Notes under the pieces: generated by a model
What the model saw: only the letters and a program-made list of their open reading frames with translations
Database searches by the model: none
Told to the model about the DNA's origin: nothing
Position numbers and translations under genes: made by a program
DNA from: Atkinsonella hypoxylon
Lineage: Eukaryota > Ascomycota > Sordariomycetes > Hypocreales > Clavicipitaceae
Reading direction: 5' to 3'
Assembly: GCA_000729835.1 (NCBI GenBank)
Contig: JFHB01000296.1
Location: 1-28,530 of the forward strand
DNA length: 28,530 nt
Shown here: one piece after another, positions 10,300 through 23,085 of the stretch
How positions within the stretch are numbered: the stretch's first letter is position 1
Layout of the letters: each line of letters begins with the position of its first letter

Positions 10300-12882
10300 C
10301 TCTAGTAACTTAATAAATTATTAATGCTTTTAAATAATAAGAGGCTTAGTTAGGCTATCTGCTAGCATCTAATTTGTATTAATATAACTAACCTTAGCTA
10401 TACCTTTACGAATCTTTTCCCTAATGTAGTTAAACTTTAAAAGGGTGTGCTTAGTTCTACTATACAACGTTAGGTTGTAAGCAGTAACTATAGCGCCTTA
10501 ATTATTACACCTAATAGGAATAGAAGGGGTTAAAGGTAGCTTTATCTCCTTAAAAAGGCTGTAGAGCCACTCTAATTCCTTTATAGCTTTAGATAATGCA
10601 TTAGATTCTGCTTCTAATGTAGAAAGAGCAATAGTACTAGCTTTCTTTAATTTCTAGCTAATAGGTCCATTAGCTAGCTTATATAGATAAGTATAGGTTG
10701 ATTTAGAAGAGGTTTTATTACCAGCAAAATCGCTATCGTAATAACTAAGGAGGGTCTTAAGTACTTCTTTAGAGCTAGAAGCTTTAGAAGAGGACCCTAG
10801 TGGTATAGAATGCTTATAAATAATAGCAAAGCTTCTAGTACCACTTAAGTACCTTAGGAGGTGCTTAGAGGCGTTTAGGTGCTCTATATAGAGCTTAGCT
10901 AGGAAGGTTAATAGCCACTAAACAGAAAAAGCAATATTAGTCCTAGTTAGCAACATTAAGTACATTATAGTGCCTATTATGCTCTAATAAAGCTTATGAT
11001 TGGATTTTAAGAGGAGTTTTGTAACTAGTTGCTTTAGAATCCCTAGCTGTATAGGGATAGAAGCTGGCTTAATATCTAGCATTTTGAATCTCTCTAGGGC
11101 TTTAAGGATATATTAAGATTAATAGATTTTAATAGACCTTTTAGACCTATTACGGGTGATTTAAACGCCTAGAAAGAATTCTGCTGGTTCTCTATCTTCT
11201 ATTAGATAAGCTTTATATAATAGCTTCTTTAGCTTATTAATATAGCTTAGATTTAGACTAATTAGAAGACAGTTATCTACATAAGTAGCAATATATGTAG
11301 ATGTAGCTAGGTTATAAAAGACTGCTAGGTCTAATATAAGAGGTTTAAATCTATGCTTTTAAAGTAATTCTATTAGAATTTACTGCTATTCTCTAGGACT
11401 TTACTTTAGACTATAGAGGGATTTTTCTAGCTTAATTACTTGCTCTTTAAAGGGCTTGTAATTACAGCTTTTTAGTAGCTTAGCTACTAATAGCGATGCT
11501 TGCTCTACAAATTCAACGAATCTATCTAGGATTTCTATATAAATAGCTTCTTTTAGCTTGCTATTTAAAAACGCTCCTATAAAGTTAATTTGCTTAACTT
11601 CCTAGTTATTAAAAGCTGCAAGAGCTAATAATATACGCTAGCTAGAAGGAATACTAGTTGCAGCAAAGGTCTCTAGATAGTCTTAACCTTCTATTTGCAT
11701 AAATCCCTTAGCAATAAGGCAGGCCTTATATTTAATAGGATTATTTTCTTTATCCTTTTTAAGCCTGTAAACAAGCCTATTCTTTAGAACTCTTTAGCCC
11801 TTAGGTACTTAGTCTTTCCCTATAAATTTAAAGGTTCTAGCAGCTAATAGCTGCTTAAATTCGCTATAGGTAGCTTCTATCCAATGCTGCTTAGCAGAGC
11901 TTTTTAGGGCTTGCTTCTATGTATTAGGAAGTTCATCCTTACTATTAGAAGTAATAGCTGCTTTAGTCCTAGCCTTAAAGCATAGATCCTTAATTAAGGA
12001 AAATATATCTCTATCTAAATCTATAGCATTAGCATCAGCTTCAGCTTCTATAGGTTCTATATTAGCCTGAGGGGCTTCTATAGATATAGGGGCTTTAGGG
12101 GCCTCTACAGCTTCTATAGGGTTGCTTAGTAGAAGAGCTTGATCTATAGGTTCTAGTGGATAATTTGGTATATCTAGATAACTAGGATAAGGATACTTAG
12201 GAGTATAATTATCTACTAATTGCTGCTAGTTATTAATTTCTCCCTCTAAAGGATTATCTACTATAGAACTAATAGGAACCTTAGGGATACCCTGTGAAAT
12301 AGAACCTATTCCTTCTATAATTTTAACGAAGCTAGTCTTTATAACAGCTCGTTTAGAGGGGATATATATTAGATATACATTAGAACTTAGTGTAGCTAAA
12401 AGTCTACTAGGAATAGTTCTTTTAGCTAGCTTCTGCAACCTAGATCGTTGTTCTAAAGGAATTAGAACTTCGCAATAGGAGCCTATAGCCCTTATTTTGG
12501 TAAAATCAAGCTTATAGGTCTTAGAAGGCTCTAAATTAGCTAGATATAGCTGTTTAGGACTTAGTGGTTTAGTACTATTCGCAGTAGTATTAACTAAATC
12601 CACTATAGCAGGAAGGATGTAAGACTATAGATACAGAGGTAATTGTAACCACTGTAGGGTAGCACGCAAACGGTCTAGAAGTACCCTTATAGCTCTCTCT
12701 ATTAGCCTATTTTGTTCGTGAATATAGGGGCAAGAGGTGCTAAAGCAAATACCCTTAGAAGATAGCTAAGCTTGCAACCTAGTATCGATTTCTGTACTAC
12801 TATTAAAATGAAGGTGTTTAGGGTAGCAGTTATACTGGTTTTTTAATTCCTTAAAGAAGCCTTTAATACAGCTATAGAGAGT
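10300..12882 (-). pseudogene. Element B Pol relic, distal part (integrase C-terminal half, reverse transcriptase, RNase H)
   Basis: This is the downstream part of the B polyprotein, cut from its start by element C. Reading from 12882 down: the integrase core continues with FNSSTEI and HEQNRLIERAIRVLLDRL; the post-integrase segment is the 125-codon open run 12603-12226 (VLIPLEQRSR, YIPSKRAVIKTSF). Reverse transcriptase follows at about 11890-11000 with KACLIAKGFMQ, INFIGAFLNS and YVDN (11283-11272) where YVDD is expected. RNase H follows at about 10800-10350 with YYDSDFAGNK, STIALSTLEAESNAL and LADSLTKPL. Several TAG and TAA codons interrupt it. Codon phase at 12882 continues exactly from 23334 once C and one AGAAC are removed. 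The C-terminal end is approximate. Confidence 0.9.
11272..11283 (-). other. Element B reverse transcriptase catalytic box, YVDD changed to YVDN
   Basis: The codons TAT GTA GAT AAC lie in the expected place, after TSTYIAT and before CLLI. The second catalytic Asp is Asn, as a single G-to-A transition would give. Confidence 0.85.
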
Positions 12883-12887
12883 AGAAC
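12883..12887. repeat. Target site duplication of element C, left copy
   Basis: AGAAC precedes TGTTACGG and matches 23329-23333. It belongs to integrase codons of element B. Confidence 0.93.
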
Positions 12888-13130
12888 TGTTACGGGATAA
12901 TCATACAGACCTGCAGGTCACTAGTGCACGTAACCGCAATTATGTATAAGTAGTTAGAAGCAACACTTAGGTAGTTAGATTGAACAATTAACTATTATTT
13001 ACTAGAACACTATTACTAGATGCTCCTTACAGTAACTCTTACAACTTCTCTTATAAATCTTTATATAACTTATTAAATCTAATAACCTATTATTACTTCT
13101 AATAAACCTATATTAGATTCTACTGTAATA
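12888..13130 (+). repeat. Element C 5' LTR (243 bp)
   Basis: It starts TGTTACGGGATAATC and ends CTACTGTAATA, the mutated form of the CCGTAACA end kept in the other LTR. It aligns over its full length with 23086-23328. The outer edge keeps GACCTGCAGGTCACTAG, while the inner edge is AT-converted. Confidence 0.93.
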
Positions 13131-16100
13131 AGTAGTAGTAATTACTTCTAATTGTTGCTAACCCTTCTTAAGCTTAAAAGGCTAAAATTGCAATATCTAA
13201 AATAGAGTAACTTTAGAAGAAGCTTAGTAGAAGAAACTATATTTCTTTTACTAATAAAGAACTTAAAACTATATACTAATTCTATAAATTTTACTGCTAA
13301 AATCTAGATTTCTAGATTTAAAAAAGGGATTTTATACCTTAGAAGAAAAGAAGCTTACTACTTTATTTTACTTACTATAAATTTATTAATAAATAGCTTA
13401 AATTATATAACTAACTTAAGCTAGTAGAACTACCTTCTTACTAAAATACTATTAATACTTCTATAGTATAGTAAATATAGAGGTAGGTTAATAGAATTAT
13501 TAATAAGGCTAAATCTACTAAACTCTTTATAGATTTACTAATAGTAATACTAAAAGGAAAAGCTAAAGCTAGATTATCTAGATCTAATAGCTTAAGAGAT
13601 ACTATCTATAAAGCTAATGCTAGTTCTACTTAAGATATTAAAGGAAAGTAAGTATAGAGATCTAGATTTACACTACTTACTAAGGACCTAGATCTATTAA
13701 ATATACCTTAAACTACTAAAAAGGACTTATTAATTAAAGAACTAGCTAAAATCTTACTACTTTTATAGACCTACTAAAGGTTTTATACTCTTAAGCTAAA
13801 GTATAAAGTAAAGAAAGCAGTAAATCTACTTAAAAAAAGAAATCTCTTACTAAAATAGCTTATAGGTTTTTCTATAGAAATTAGTAAGTAAATTAGTAGA
13901 ATTAAAGAAGAATTAATTAATAAAATTAGTAGATTATAGAGAGAATTAAATAATAAAATTACTACTCTTTAGGTAGAGTAATAATACTTAGCCTAAAAGA
14001 TAAAGACTATACTTAAGCCTTAGAATAAATACAATAAACAATACTATACCTAATAAGGCTTTTAGCTTAAGAATTATAGATAAAGAGCTTTTAATTCTTA
14101 CTTACCCCTAAAAGATAACTAAAACTAAAAGTAAGGTTAAAAGTAACTTTTAGGTAAAAAAAACTATATAATATAGAGATACTTTAAATACTTTAGTACT
14201 TTTCTAAAAAAATAAAAGCTACTATAATTTCTAAAGAATCTATTAAAGTAATACTACAATAGTAAGGCTAAGAAAAGCTAAAATACTAAAAAAGACTAAG
14301 ATTAAGTATTTAGTAACTTTAAATATTAATATATAAATTAATAAGCACTATACTATATTAAAAACAATAATCTTTAGCTAAATCTAGTAGATAAAAGGCT
14401 AAATCTATATTAAGAATAAAATAACTAAAGTAATATATAGTTCTAAACCCCTAAAAAATAAATAGATTCTATATAGAAGATTATTAATATTAGTTACTTT
14501 AAACCCTTTAATAATAGAAATATCTATAAGCTAATTTTATATAAAGGAAAGTACACTATTTTCTACAATATAGAGCTATAGATCTAAGCTATTAAAGACT
14601 ACTGTAGCTATAGTGCAATTAATGCCTAAGAAGCTATTTATATTAAGCTCTAAACTCTCTTTAAAGGAAATATATTAATATAGTATAAGCAGTATCTAGA
14701 TTACTATAAAAAAACAGCTATTTTTAGCAGTTTAAACTCTATTTACACTACTATCTATAAAGAATTTAGTATATAGATCTAGAATATAATAATATAGCTA
14801 AATTTAGCTAAGTTTATAGAGTAAAATATAATTAAAGAAAAATTATTAAGGGAATTTACCTCTAAAGTATTCTAATATATTTATATAAATAGTAAAACTA
14901 CTAATCTTTAGCTTCTTTTAAGACTTTATTATAAGCTATACTTAGGATTATAATAGCTATACTTAATTTTAACAGTAAAAGACCTAAGATCTATATATAT
15001 TACTATAGTAAATAATAAGGTTAAGGATCTATAAGAATACCTTAAAGATCTAGAAAAATAATAAAAGTTAAAAAACTATAAGAAAGGTACTAATGCTTAC
15101 TATACTTAAAGTAAATCTAATAGTAAGAACTTTAAAAATAATAAAGTAGCTTAAAGTAACTAAGCTAATTAAAATAAAAGTAATAGTTAATTTTAGTTCT
15201 AACCTTTATTCTATAAAAATTATAGAAATAATTATACTTAATACCTACTGTAAAACTAAAGGAATTAGCTACTAAAAGAGTAGTAACTTTAGCCTTAGTA
15301 GAACTAGAATTTAGAGGCTAGCTAGAATTATTAGCTAAAGCTATAGTATTTTTAATAACTTTAATATTTTTAACAATAAAGCTTACTATAGAATAATAAG
15401 GAATATACCTATATAATAACGTTTAAAGATAAATCTAACTAAAAAGACTATAAAAAGTATCTTAAAAGCTATAAATATTAGCTAATAGAAGAAGAAGAAA
15501 TAGTTAATACTAAAGAACTACTAACTAGCCTAAAATCTAACTTTATTAAAATCTATTTTACTAAAAGTAAAGAAAAGTAAAAAAAAATGGTTTAAATAGA
15601 GGTAAACTAAAAGGATTTATAGGAAATCTAAATAGAGTAAGTAGTTAAGGTAGTTATAAGGCTATAGCTTATTAAATTTAGTATTTTAAAGTTAAATTTC
15701 TTTCTAAAGATTTCTATTTAATTCTATAATAAAGAACTATTATATTAGATCTACCTAGATACTAAAACCTCTTTAGTACTAATTAATAAAGTATAGTTAA
15801 CTTAGTTTAGTTAGAATATAAAATAGGCAAAAATAGAGCTAAAACTAGTTACTAAAGTGCAATTATTCTTCTATATCTCTAAGATAGCTATATTTAACTT
15901 CTATATCCTTAGATCTATATATAGTGTGCTTATAACTAGCTATTTTACAGTTATAGCTAATATAATAAGTAATTTAGAACTAAAGCTTCTTTTAGGTTTA
16001 ATCTTTCTCTATAATTATAGTGTTAAAATTAATTTTATCTGCCTTAAAGCTACTATTAGGTTTATTTATAATATAGTTATAGAAATAGGTATTTTCTAGC

Positions 16101-17200
16101 TAATTTTAAAGATTCTATATTAAAATATAATAGTAGTATAAGCTATAATAATTCCGCTAAAATTATAGAAGTATATTCTAGTTAAATAGAAAGAGGTACT
16201 AACTAATAAAAAGGCTACTGCCTACTATATATACTTAAAATCTAACCTTATTCTAGATATATTGCTTAGTACAACTAACTAGAAATAAATAGTAGCCTAT
16301 AACTATTTAGATAAATTTATTATAATCTAGAAAAATTAAAAGGTTGTTTATCTCTAGTATAATAAAGAGCTTAAGGCTAACTATATAATTATAAACCTAT
16401 TTAATTTATATATATATTTTTCTAAGGATATTATACTTAATAATAGTTTATTACTTATAGAAGATTATAAAATATAAAAAGAAGGTAATAGTAGTAGATT
16501 TAACTCTAAGAAAGTTAATAATAGTATTTTTATATATAAAATCTCTTATCTTAAGGATATACTATATATTTACAATAAATATAAGGTTAAGGTAGAAAAC
16601 TTAAACCTAAATATTATAGCTAAACTTATTAACTTAATAGATAAATATAATATTTATTATAATAGAGGTATTATTTCTATACTTAAAGACTAGTATATAA
16701 GAGTAAATCTAGTAAATAGATAGTAGAAGCAGCTAAAACCTATTTAAATTTACCTACTAGAAGCTAAAGATAAAGCTAAATTAAATAAGGTTTATAATAA
16801 GCTATATTTAAGTAGAAAGATATTATATTTAAACAACTTAGTAGCTATAGCTTACTTAGCCTTTATAGTGTAAATTAAAACCTTAATAGAAAAGAAAGAA
16901 TAAGTTATAGTTAATATAAGGCTGCTTAATAGTGTAGTAATGCTAAATATATACTCTTTACTAAATTAATTAAACATTATAGTAAATATATATAGTAAGA
17001 AAATATTTTTACTCTTTAATATATTAGGGTTTTTTTACTAGCTTTCTGTAAAATAAAAGCATTAATCTTATATAGTAGTAATATTAAAATAAGGATTAAA
17101 AGCATTAAATATAGCACTTATAGGCTTTAAGAATATATTAGCTTTTACTTAATAGTATATAGACTAATTATTTTAAAAGTATTAGTATTTTATATAAATC

Positions 17201-17212
17201 TATATTAATAAT
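17201..17212 (+). other. Element C reverse transcriptase catalytic box, now YINN
   Basis: The codons TAT ATT AAT AAT occupy the YVDD position, followed by hydrophobic residues IIIFF. Both Asp codons (GAT or GAC) were turned into Asn by G-to-A changes, so the polymerase would be dead even without stops. Confidence 0.8.
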
Positions 17213-19127
17213 ATTATTATATTCTTTAACTTTACTAAAGACTACCTTATATACCTTAATATAGTCTTATTAATTCTAGAGAAAAATAAGTTAATAATAG
17301 CTATAAAGAAGTTATTTATAGGCTACTTAGCTATTTAGCTATTAGGTTTTATTGTTAATAGTAATAGAATTACTAATATAAATAATAAGCTAAAAGCTTT
17401 TTAAAAACTTAAGTTTTTAGTAGATCTTATAAATCTAAAAACCTTTATTAATATAGCTAGCTTTTTATAGAAGAGTATTCTATAGTTTAATATATAAATT
17501 TACTTACTATAGAAATAAAAGACTACTTTACTGCAAGAGCTTTATAAGAAAGGCTTAGCTAATAGTTTACTAAAACTAATATACTAAAAGAAAGCCTAAG
17601 AAGTAATATTTTTGCTAAAACCTAAGGAAAAAAAGGTATTCTAAGAGGTAAAGGTATATCTTAATAAAAATATTATTCTATAGCACTATAACTTTAGTAA
17701 GTATTTATTCTTTAAAGTTAATACTTATAAAGAAGAATTTAGGCTCTTTATCTTTTAGCTTATAGGTAAATAGAATAGTTATAGTATACTTAGTAAAGAC
17801 ATTAAAAATAATTAGCTTTAACTAATTCTTTTTCTTTTAAGATATACTTTTAATCTAAAGAAACGCTATAGATTAACTAAGGTAAAGGTAGCTATAATTA
17901 TATAAAGTGTTTAAAAGCTATAGAAAATAGTTTAATTTAACTGCTACACTATTAATATTATTATAGACTACTTACTAGCAAAAGGGATTATTAAATATAC
18001 CTTACTTACTATAATAGATCTAGATAAGGCTAATCTAAAATTAGCTAAAGTAGCTAATTATCTATTGTAATTTAACCTAAGAGTCTTCTATATACTAGAA
18101 GTACTAAATATAGTACTAAATATACTCTTTAGGTTGCTAGTTATAGTTTTATACTAAAAGAAGGCTTATAACAGTAAATTTAATAAGCTTAATATAAGTG
18201 CGTTTTTTGCTAAAGAATATAGCACTATAGCAGTATTAAATAAAGGTTTAAAAAAGAAAATCGTTTAAAGCTATAGTTTTAATCTAAAGCTTAATAGAAT
18301 TATAGAAGGTATTAAGAACTTTTATAAAAAGTAGAATTAGTAAAATTAATAAAGAAGACTAAGGATTTTACTGTATAAATAAACTCTATAAAACAATAGA
18401 CTTTTATACTATTATAATAGAAAAGGCCTATTCTAACTATATATACCTATAAAGGTTGTAGAATTTATCCTTAAAATAGTTTATAACAATTAAAACTATT
18501 TTAGCGCCTATAGAATAGCAGTAGAATTATAGGCAGTTTACTTTCTATAGATATATAAGCAGATTTAAGCCTATATTGCTTACTGCTACATCTATAAAGA
18601 AAATGCAATTAACTGCAGTAAGCTGCTAAAGGAATTAAGGTTGTTAAAGTTAGTTCTAACTTCTTTCTATATAATTTTACTTAATTTTATTACTAATATA
18701 CCTAAAGTTAGCTTAATAAACACTCTATAGTAAAAAGATAGATATAGCTTTTATAACTTACTGTATTTAGTAAATTGCCTATTTAGTAAGTAAATAATCC
18801 TTATACTTAAGTATACAATATATACAGTAGAAATTTAGGTAGAACTACTCTTATAGATACTATATTTATTAGACTAAGGCCTTCTTAAGTAGATTATAAG
18901 CAACTAAGATCTAAAGTTTATTTCTAACGTTTAGAGAAGTATATTTACCTAAATTAGAAGTAAATTGCTTATAGCTACAGCTTACTACCTACAGATAGAT
19001 AGAACAGCTAAACAGAAGAATTAAATAGTTATTATTGCTGTTTAATACTATACAGTTATAAATCTAGATACACTATAGACTGTAATACTTCTAGCACTAC
19101 AGCACTAACTTAATAATGCAGTAGTAG

Positions 19128-19612
19128 TGTGTCGCGGCGGGGTTACCCCCTTGCGCTCTTATATTAGCTTTGCAAGGGATGCTACATATAGATTTTTCTC
19201 TATAAGAGTGCGCATCGCCCAAACATCTAGATAGTTTAAGCAAGTAAGCGCGCAAGCAGCTTCTGCTGATTCTTTTTGGGCTTTTGCTCTTTTAATTAAT
19301 TAATATCTTTTAGCCTACTTTAATTTACAATACTTAATACTTAAGAGACATTACTTCGCTAACACTAACGCTTTCTCTAACTCTTTAACACATTTAGCTC
19401 CTTTTGCGTATATATATCTTCTAAGCTGCAATCGATATTTTATTTCTGCCTTTTTAGACTATTTAATCTTCTTGCCTGCTATTGTCTAATAGTATACACT
19501 GTTAAATATCTCGCTCTCTGCCGATTCTCTTCGATCTTAACGTGCACTATATCGTTACCTGCTTTAGTGTAGGCTGCATGGTCATTTAGGGGTTTGGTTT
19601 TAAGACGACAAA
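19128..19612. mobile_element. Short insert in the C integrase, probable non-autonomous DNA transposon
   Basis: About 485 bp separate two pieces of the C integrase frame, which reads LNNAVV on the left and ASIGISPN on the right. The flanks share AGTAG (19123-19127 and 19612-19616), so a duplication of 2 to 5 bp, including a possible TA, cannot be told apart. The ends are short imperfect inverted repeats, TGTGTCG against TTTGTCG. The insert keeps CG-rich words (GTCGCGGCGGGG, GCGCATCGCCC, GCGCGCAAGC) unlike its surroundings, so it escaped RIP or arrived after it. A protein-like minus-strand frame rich in Lys, Glu and Ala (for example KAQKESAEAA) ends near the left border. It could be the C-terminal tail of a transposase, but I cannot name the family. 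Confidence 0.6.
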
Positions 19613-20109
19613 GTAGCTAGTATAGGGATTTCCCCTAACAAACTTATGTATAGTTTCTAACTAGCTACTATTATTAATCTAATCTAATTAGATAACGTTC
19701 CTAGCGACAGAACAGATGTAAGCGATATAGCTATACTTTAGAAGCTATACTAGTAAGAGGCAGAAATAGCTATTAGTATAGTAAATGCCTTAAGTAAGAT
19801 TAAATATAACACTTAGCATAAGCCTATTAACATTAAAGTAGAGAATATAGTCTACCTATAATTACACTAAGGATATATACTTCTAGAAAAGCTAAAAAAG
19901 AAATAGTCTCCTTAATAGGTAGAGCTATATAAGGTTCTTACAAAAGTAAGCCTATTGTTGTTTTACCTAGATTTCCTACTAGATTTATATGTATATCTAG
20001 TAGTATTAGCAGCTTACCTTTAGAAGCTAAGATAAAGTAAAGACCCTTTTAACTAGAAAGAGTAACTGCTACTACTAATTGCAATAGAAGGGTTTAGTAT
20101 AGAGAACTA

Positions 20110-20290
20110 TTAAGAAATTAAGCGAATTTATACCTATTAAATCTAATATTTCTACAGTAGGTTAAGTAAGCTGTATTTAGAATTCCTTATATAATAGAAA
20201 GGGTTCTTTACTAAAGATAACTAATAGATTTCTAAAGATAAGCTTAAAGTTAATACTTTTAAAATTATAAATAAATATCTATAGAAGCAC
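20110..20290 (+). other. Chromodomain relic at the Pol C-terminus of element C
   Basis: In the Pol frame the sequence reads LYLEFLI, two stops, KGF, then KDN, ISKDKLKV and IINKYL. The two stop codons at 20192-20197 sit where Arg-Trp would complete the WKGF/WKGY signature of chromodomains, and CGA to TAA plus TGG to TAG explains both. The preceding segment (VELYKVLTKVSLLLFYLD) fits a GPY/F integrase tail. In living chromoviruses this module steers integration to methylated-histone chromatin. Confidence 0.68.
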
Positions 20291-20702
20291 TCTATAAATT
20301 AAGAAGAAGAGTATTAGCGTTATTAAAAAAGTAATATAGCTTACTAAAAAACCCTAAATTAGCTAGTAGAAGCTTACTACTAACTCTTTTCCTTATAAGT
20401 CTTAATTTTCTTTATTATATAATAAATTATTTAAATCTCTTAGTATCTCTTTCTTTATTTCCTTATTTATTATTATTAAAACTATTAAAATTAACCTATA
20501 TTATAGAATTATAGAAGGTTAGAAAGAAAACACCTATAAATCTATATACTATTGTTTTAACTTACTTTTTCTGTAAATTTACCTTTACTTTTGCGAATTT
20601 TTATGCTTTCTACTATATAACCTTTTCCTTATACCTTTATATATTATAAAGTCTTTATAAATTTATTAATACTATTATAGCTGCTGCTCTTTCTATCTCT
20701 TT

Positions 20703-22520
20703 AGGCTATTATTTAGCTACTTCTAATAGTTAAACACTAGAATACTACACTAAAGGCAATAGACTACCTATAGAGTAAATTTCTATAGCCTATAGAACTA
20801 ACTAGCCTCTATAGAGCTACTTCTAGCCTCTTTTATCCCTTCTATAGAAAATTTACTACTATTATTCTTTTCTTTTAATAGTTTAGAATTATTAATTTTA
20901 GTAAACCTAAATAGCTTATTCTAAGAAGGGAATAATAATAGTAACTACACTTAAGCTATAATACTACTACTATTTAAACCTAAAGAAGAATATATTACTT
21001 CTAATATATATATTAATTATAATAATAGTTTTAACGCTAAAAGTAAAGGTTTTAAGTTTAAGGAGTAAGAATATAACTATAAAGGTAATATAGTAGCTAT
21101 AGAGCTAAACAACATTAAAACTTATCTTATATTACTTAATTTCTACTACTTATATAGCACTTTTAGTAGGCCTAGAAGTACTAAGAGCACCTTAAAAGTT
21201 AATAAGTTTATCTTTAGCACTATTCTTATAGAAATTAAAGATAATATTAACATTACTAATGTAAAGCCTATTATAGAAGACTATAGTTAGTATTACTATA
21301 CTAATAGAGCTAAAGAAAAGGTATAGAATATAGAAAATACTATCTATACTTATACCTATAAATTTACCCTTAAAGGCAGTATAATAGATAAAACTAGCAT
21401 TAAGGTCTCTAAAGACAATATATATTACTTACTCTAGTAGAATATAGTAATATATATCTTTAGGATTTACAATAACTATAAAGTAAAGCGCTAGAACTAG
21501 CAATATAAAGGTAAGAATGCTAAAGTATCTATAGGTAACGCTAAAGTAGCTAGAAGAGGCAAGATATAGGTAAAAGTAGTAGCTACTATATACTACAGTA
21601 GTAATATAGTAAAAAGAGGTAAAGAAACTATTACTATAGATTTATTTACTAGTTTACTATTATAGATAGTGTTACTTACTATTTACTTCTTTAATAAATT
21701 TAGTAGAATTAACAGCACTATTATAGGTACTTTAGCTAGTATTAGCTGTATAAACTTACTCTTTATTCTATTAGCTAAGGTACAATTCTAGAGCTAGTGT
21801 AATAGTCTTCTTTAGAAAAAGTATAAATTTAATGCTAAAGAAATAATTAAAGCCTACCTTAAGAACACTTCTATAGGTAATAACGCTATATAGAAGTAAC
21901 TTAACCTCTATATTACTAAAATTAATAAGTTAAATAAAAAGATTAACTAGGTTAAAATAAAGGCTAAAGGAGGTCTATTTAATAAGCAGTTTAATAAATT
22001 ATAAACTGCTATCTATAGTATATATAACTAACTAAATAGTATAAGTTAATTTAATAAAGGTATTAATAACGTTATTAATAAAAATAAAACCTTACTAAAG
22101 GTTACTAGCAATATTAATATACTGTAAGCAGAAAGTAAATGCCTATAATATAAAATTAACTATATTTACGTAAACTTCTTAGAACACTTAGCTAACTAGC
22201 TTATTGCTGTATAAAGCCTCTTTAGTAATAGATTTAGCACTATTTAATGTAGAAGAAGTACTTAGTTTATACTAATTAACCTATCTTTAATGCATTTCTC
22301 TTTATTAATTCTATAAGAGATACCTTCTGCAGTAAAGCTAATACTAACTAAGGTAAAAACGCTAACTAAAAGGCTAGCTGCAGATAAACTAGTAGAAATG
22401 CCTACTAAGCGTAAGACTAACGCCTTTTAGGCAAAACCCTCCTTAAAGTTGCTAGAAACGTCCTTTAGCTTTACTTTCTAGAGAGAACTAACAGCTTACT
22501 ACAACTAACTAACAATTTAC
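20703..22520 (+). pseudogene. Unidentified third reading frame of element C
   Basis: Downstream of Pol the protein-like signal moves to another frame (phase 0 against phase 2) and stays there for about 600 codons, with stops of the RIP type (TAA, TAG) only. The early part holds LLLLFFSFNSLELL; the middle holds YITSNIYINYNNSFNAKSK and TIYTYTYKFTLKGS; a later Lys/Asn-rich heptad-like stretch near 21900-22120 could be a coiled coil; the end holds LAADKLVEMPTKRKTNAF. I do not recognise the family. An extra gene after Pol in an LTR element can be an envelope-like or captured gene, but no signal peptide, membrane anchor or enzyme motif is clear enough to claim either. It could also be part of another nested repeat. 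Confidence 0.5.
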
Positions 22521-23085
22521 TGCTATTAAGGATGCTTAAGGATTAGAATAAGCTGCATATATATAGAGATATATTCTAGAGGGATTTAATAGAAAACTAG
22601 CTTTAAGATAGATTAATTTTTAATGCTTATAACACTATATAGAATAAGCTTACACAAGGAATATACTATATAGATTTAATAAATTAGCTTTATTATATAA
22701 GATTAATTTATAGAATTTAATATTATCTAGGATAATTTTACGCAACTTTACTTATATATAGGTTATAGAACAAGCTTTAACGCTCTATTAGGTTTAAGGA
22801 AATCTATTAATTTAATATATAGATTTAATAGTCACTAGATTATAAGTGTAATTTAGACATTATAAGTGCACAGGAAAATACGTAAATGTAGCAACCTATG
22901 CTGCAGATTGCACTACAACAACAACAATAACGTATGCTTGCGCAATAACATAATAGCTACCTTTCTGCGCCTTTTATAACAGCTAGATTAACGAGTTATT
23001 TAGTTTAATCTAACACGCTTTCTAACAACTAACAATTAATTTCGGAACAGCTAGAACAGCTAATCTTTTTTGTAGGAGCAGCACT
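22521..23085 (+). other. Element C 3' region with Gln-rich frame
   Basis: After 22520 a protein-like signal appears in a third phase (for example RYILEGFNRKLAL near 22560-22600). Another phase reads ALQQQQQRMLAQQ near 22900-22950. It may be the frameshifted end of the third frame or 3' untranslated sequence. The stretch before the 3' LTR, GTAGGAGCAGCACT, is purine-rich but is not a convincing polypurine tract. Confidence 0.4.

Larger units (their letters stand above)
13193..20425 (+). pseudogene. Element C Gag-Pol polyprotein relic
   Basis: One frame runs from Gag to the chromodomain with no net shift, but with very many TAA and TAG codons. Gag (about 13193-15400) has a possible coiled-coil run near 13860-13990, a Retrotrans_gag-like part near 14490-15060 and a Gln/Asn-rich tail. 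Protease: YLDTKTSLVLIN, where DTG became DTK (15758-15766), then LLLGLIFLYNYSVKINF within the open run 15857-16099. Reverse transcriptase: about 16850-17500, with the YxDD box changed to YINN at 17201-17212. RNase H: about 17650-18250 (IDYLLAKGIIKYTLLT). Integrase: about 18290-20090, with a Cys-x2-Cys remnant near 18584-18595 and LLIATAYYLQIDRTAKQKN. A GPY/F-like segment and a chromodomain close it. The start codon is not preserved, so 13193 is a guess. Confidence 0.87.

Noticed and set aside
20703..22520. Naming the third frame of element C an envelope gene
   Set aside because: Position alone suggests it. No signal peptide, cleavage site or membrane anchor could be seen through the mutations, so no function is assigned.
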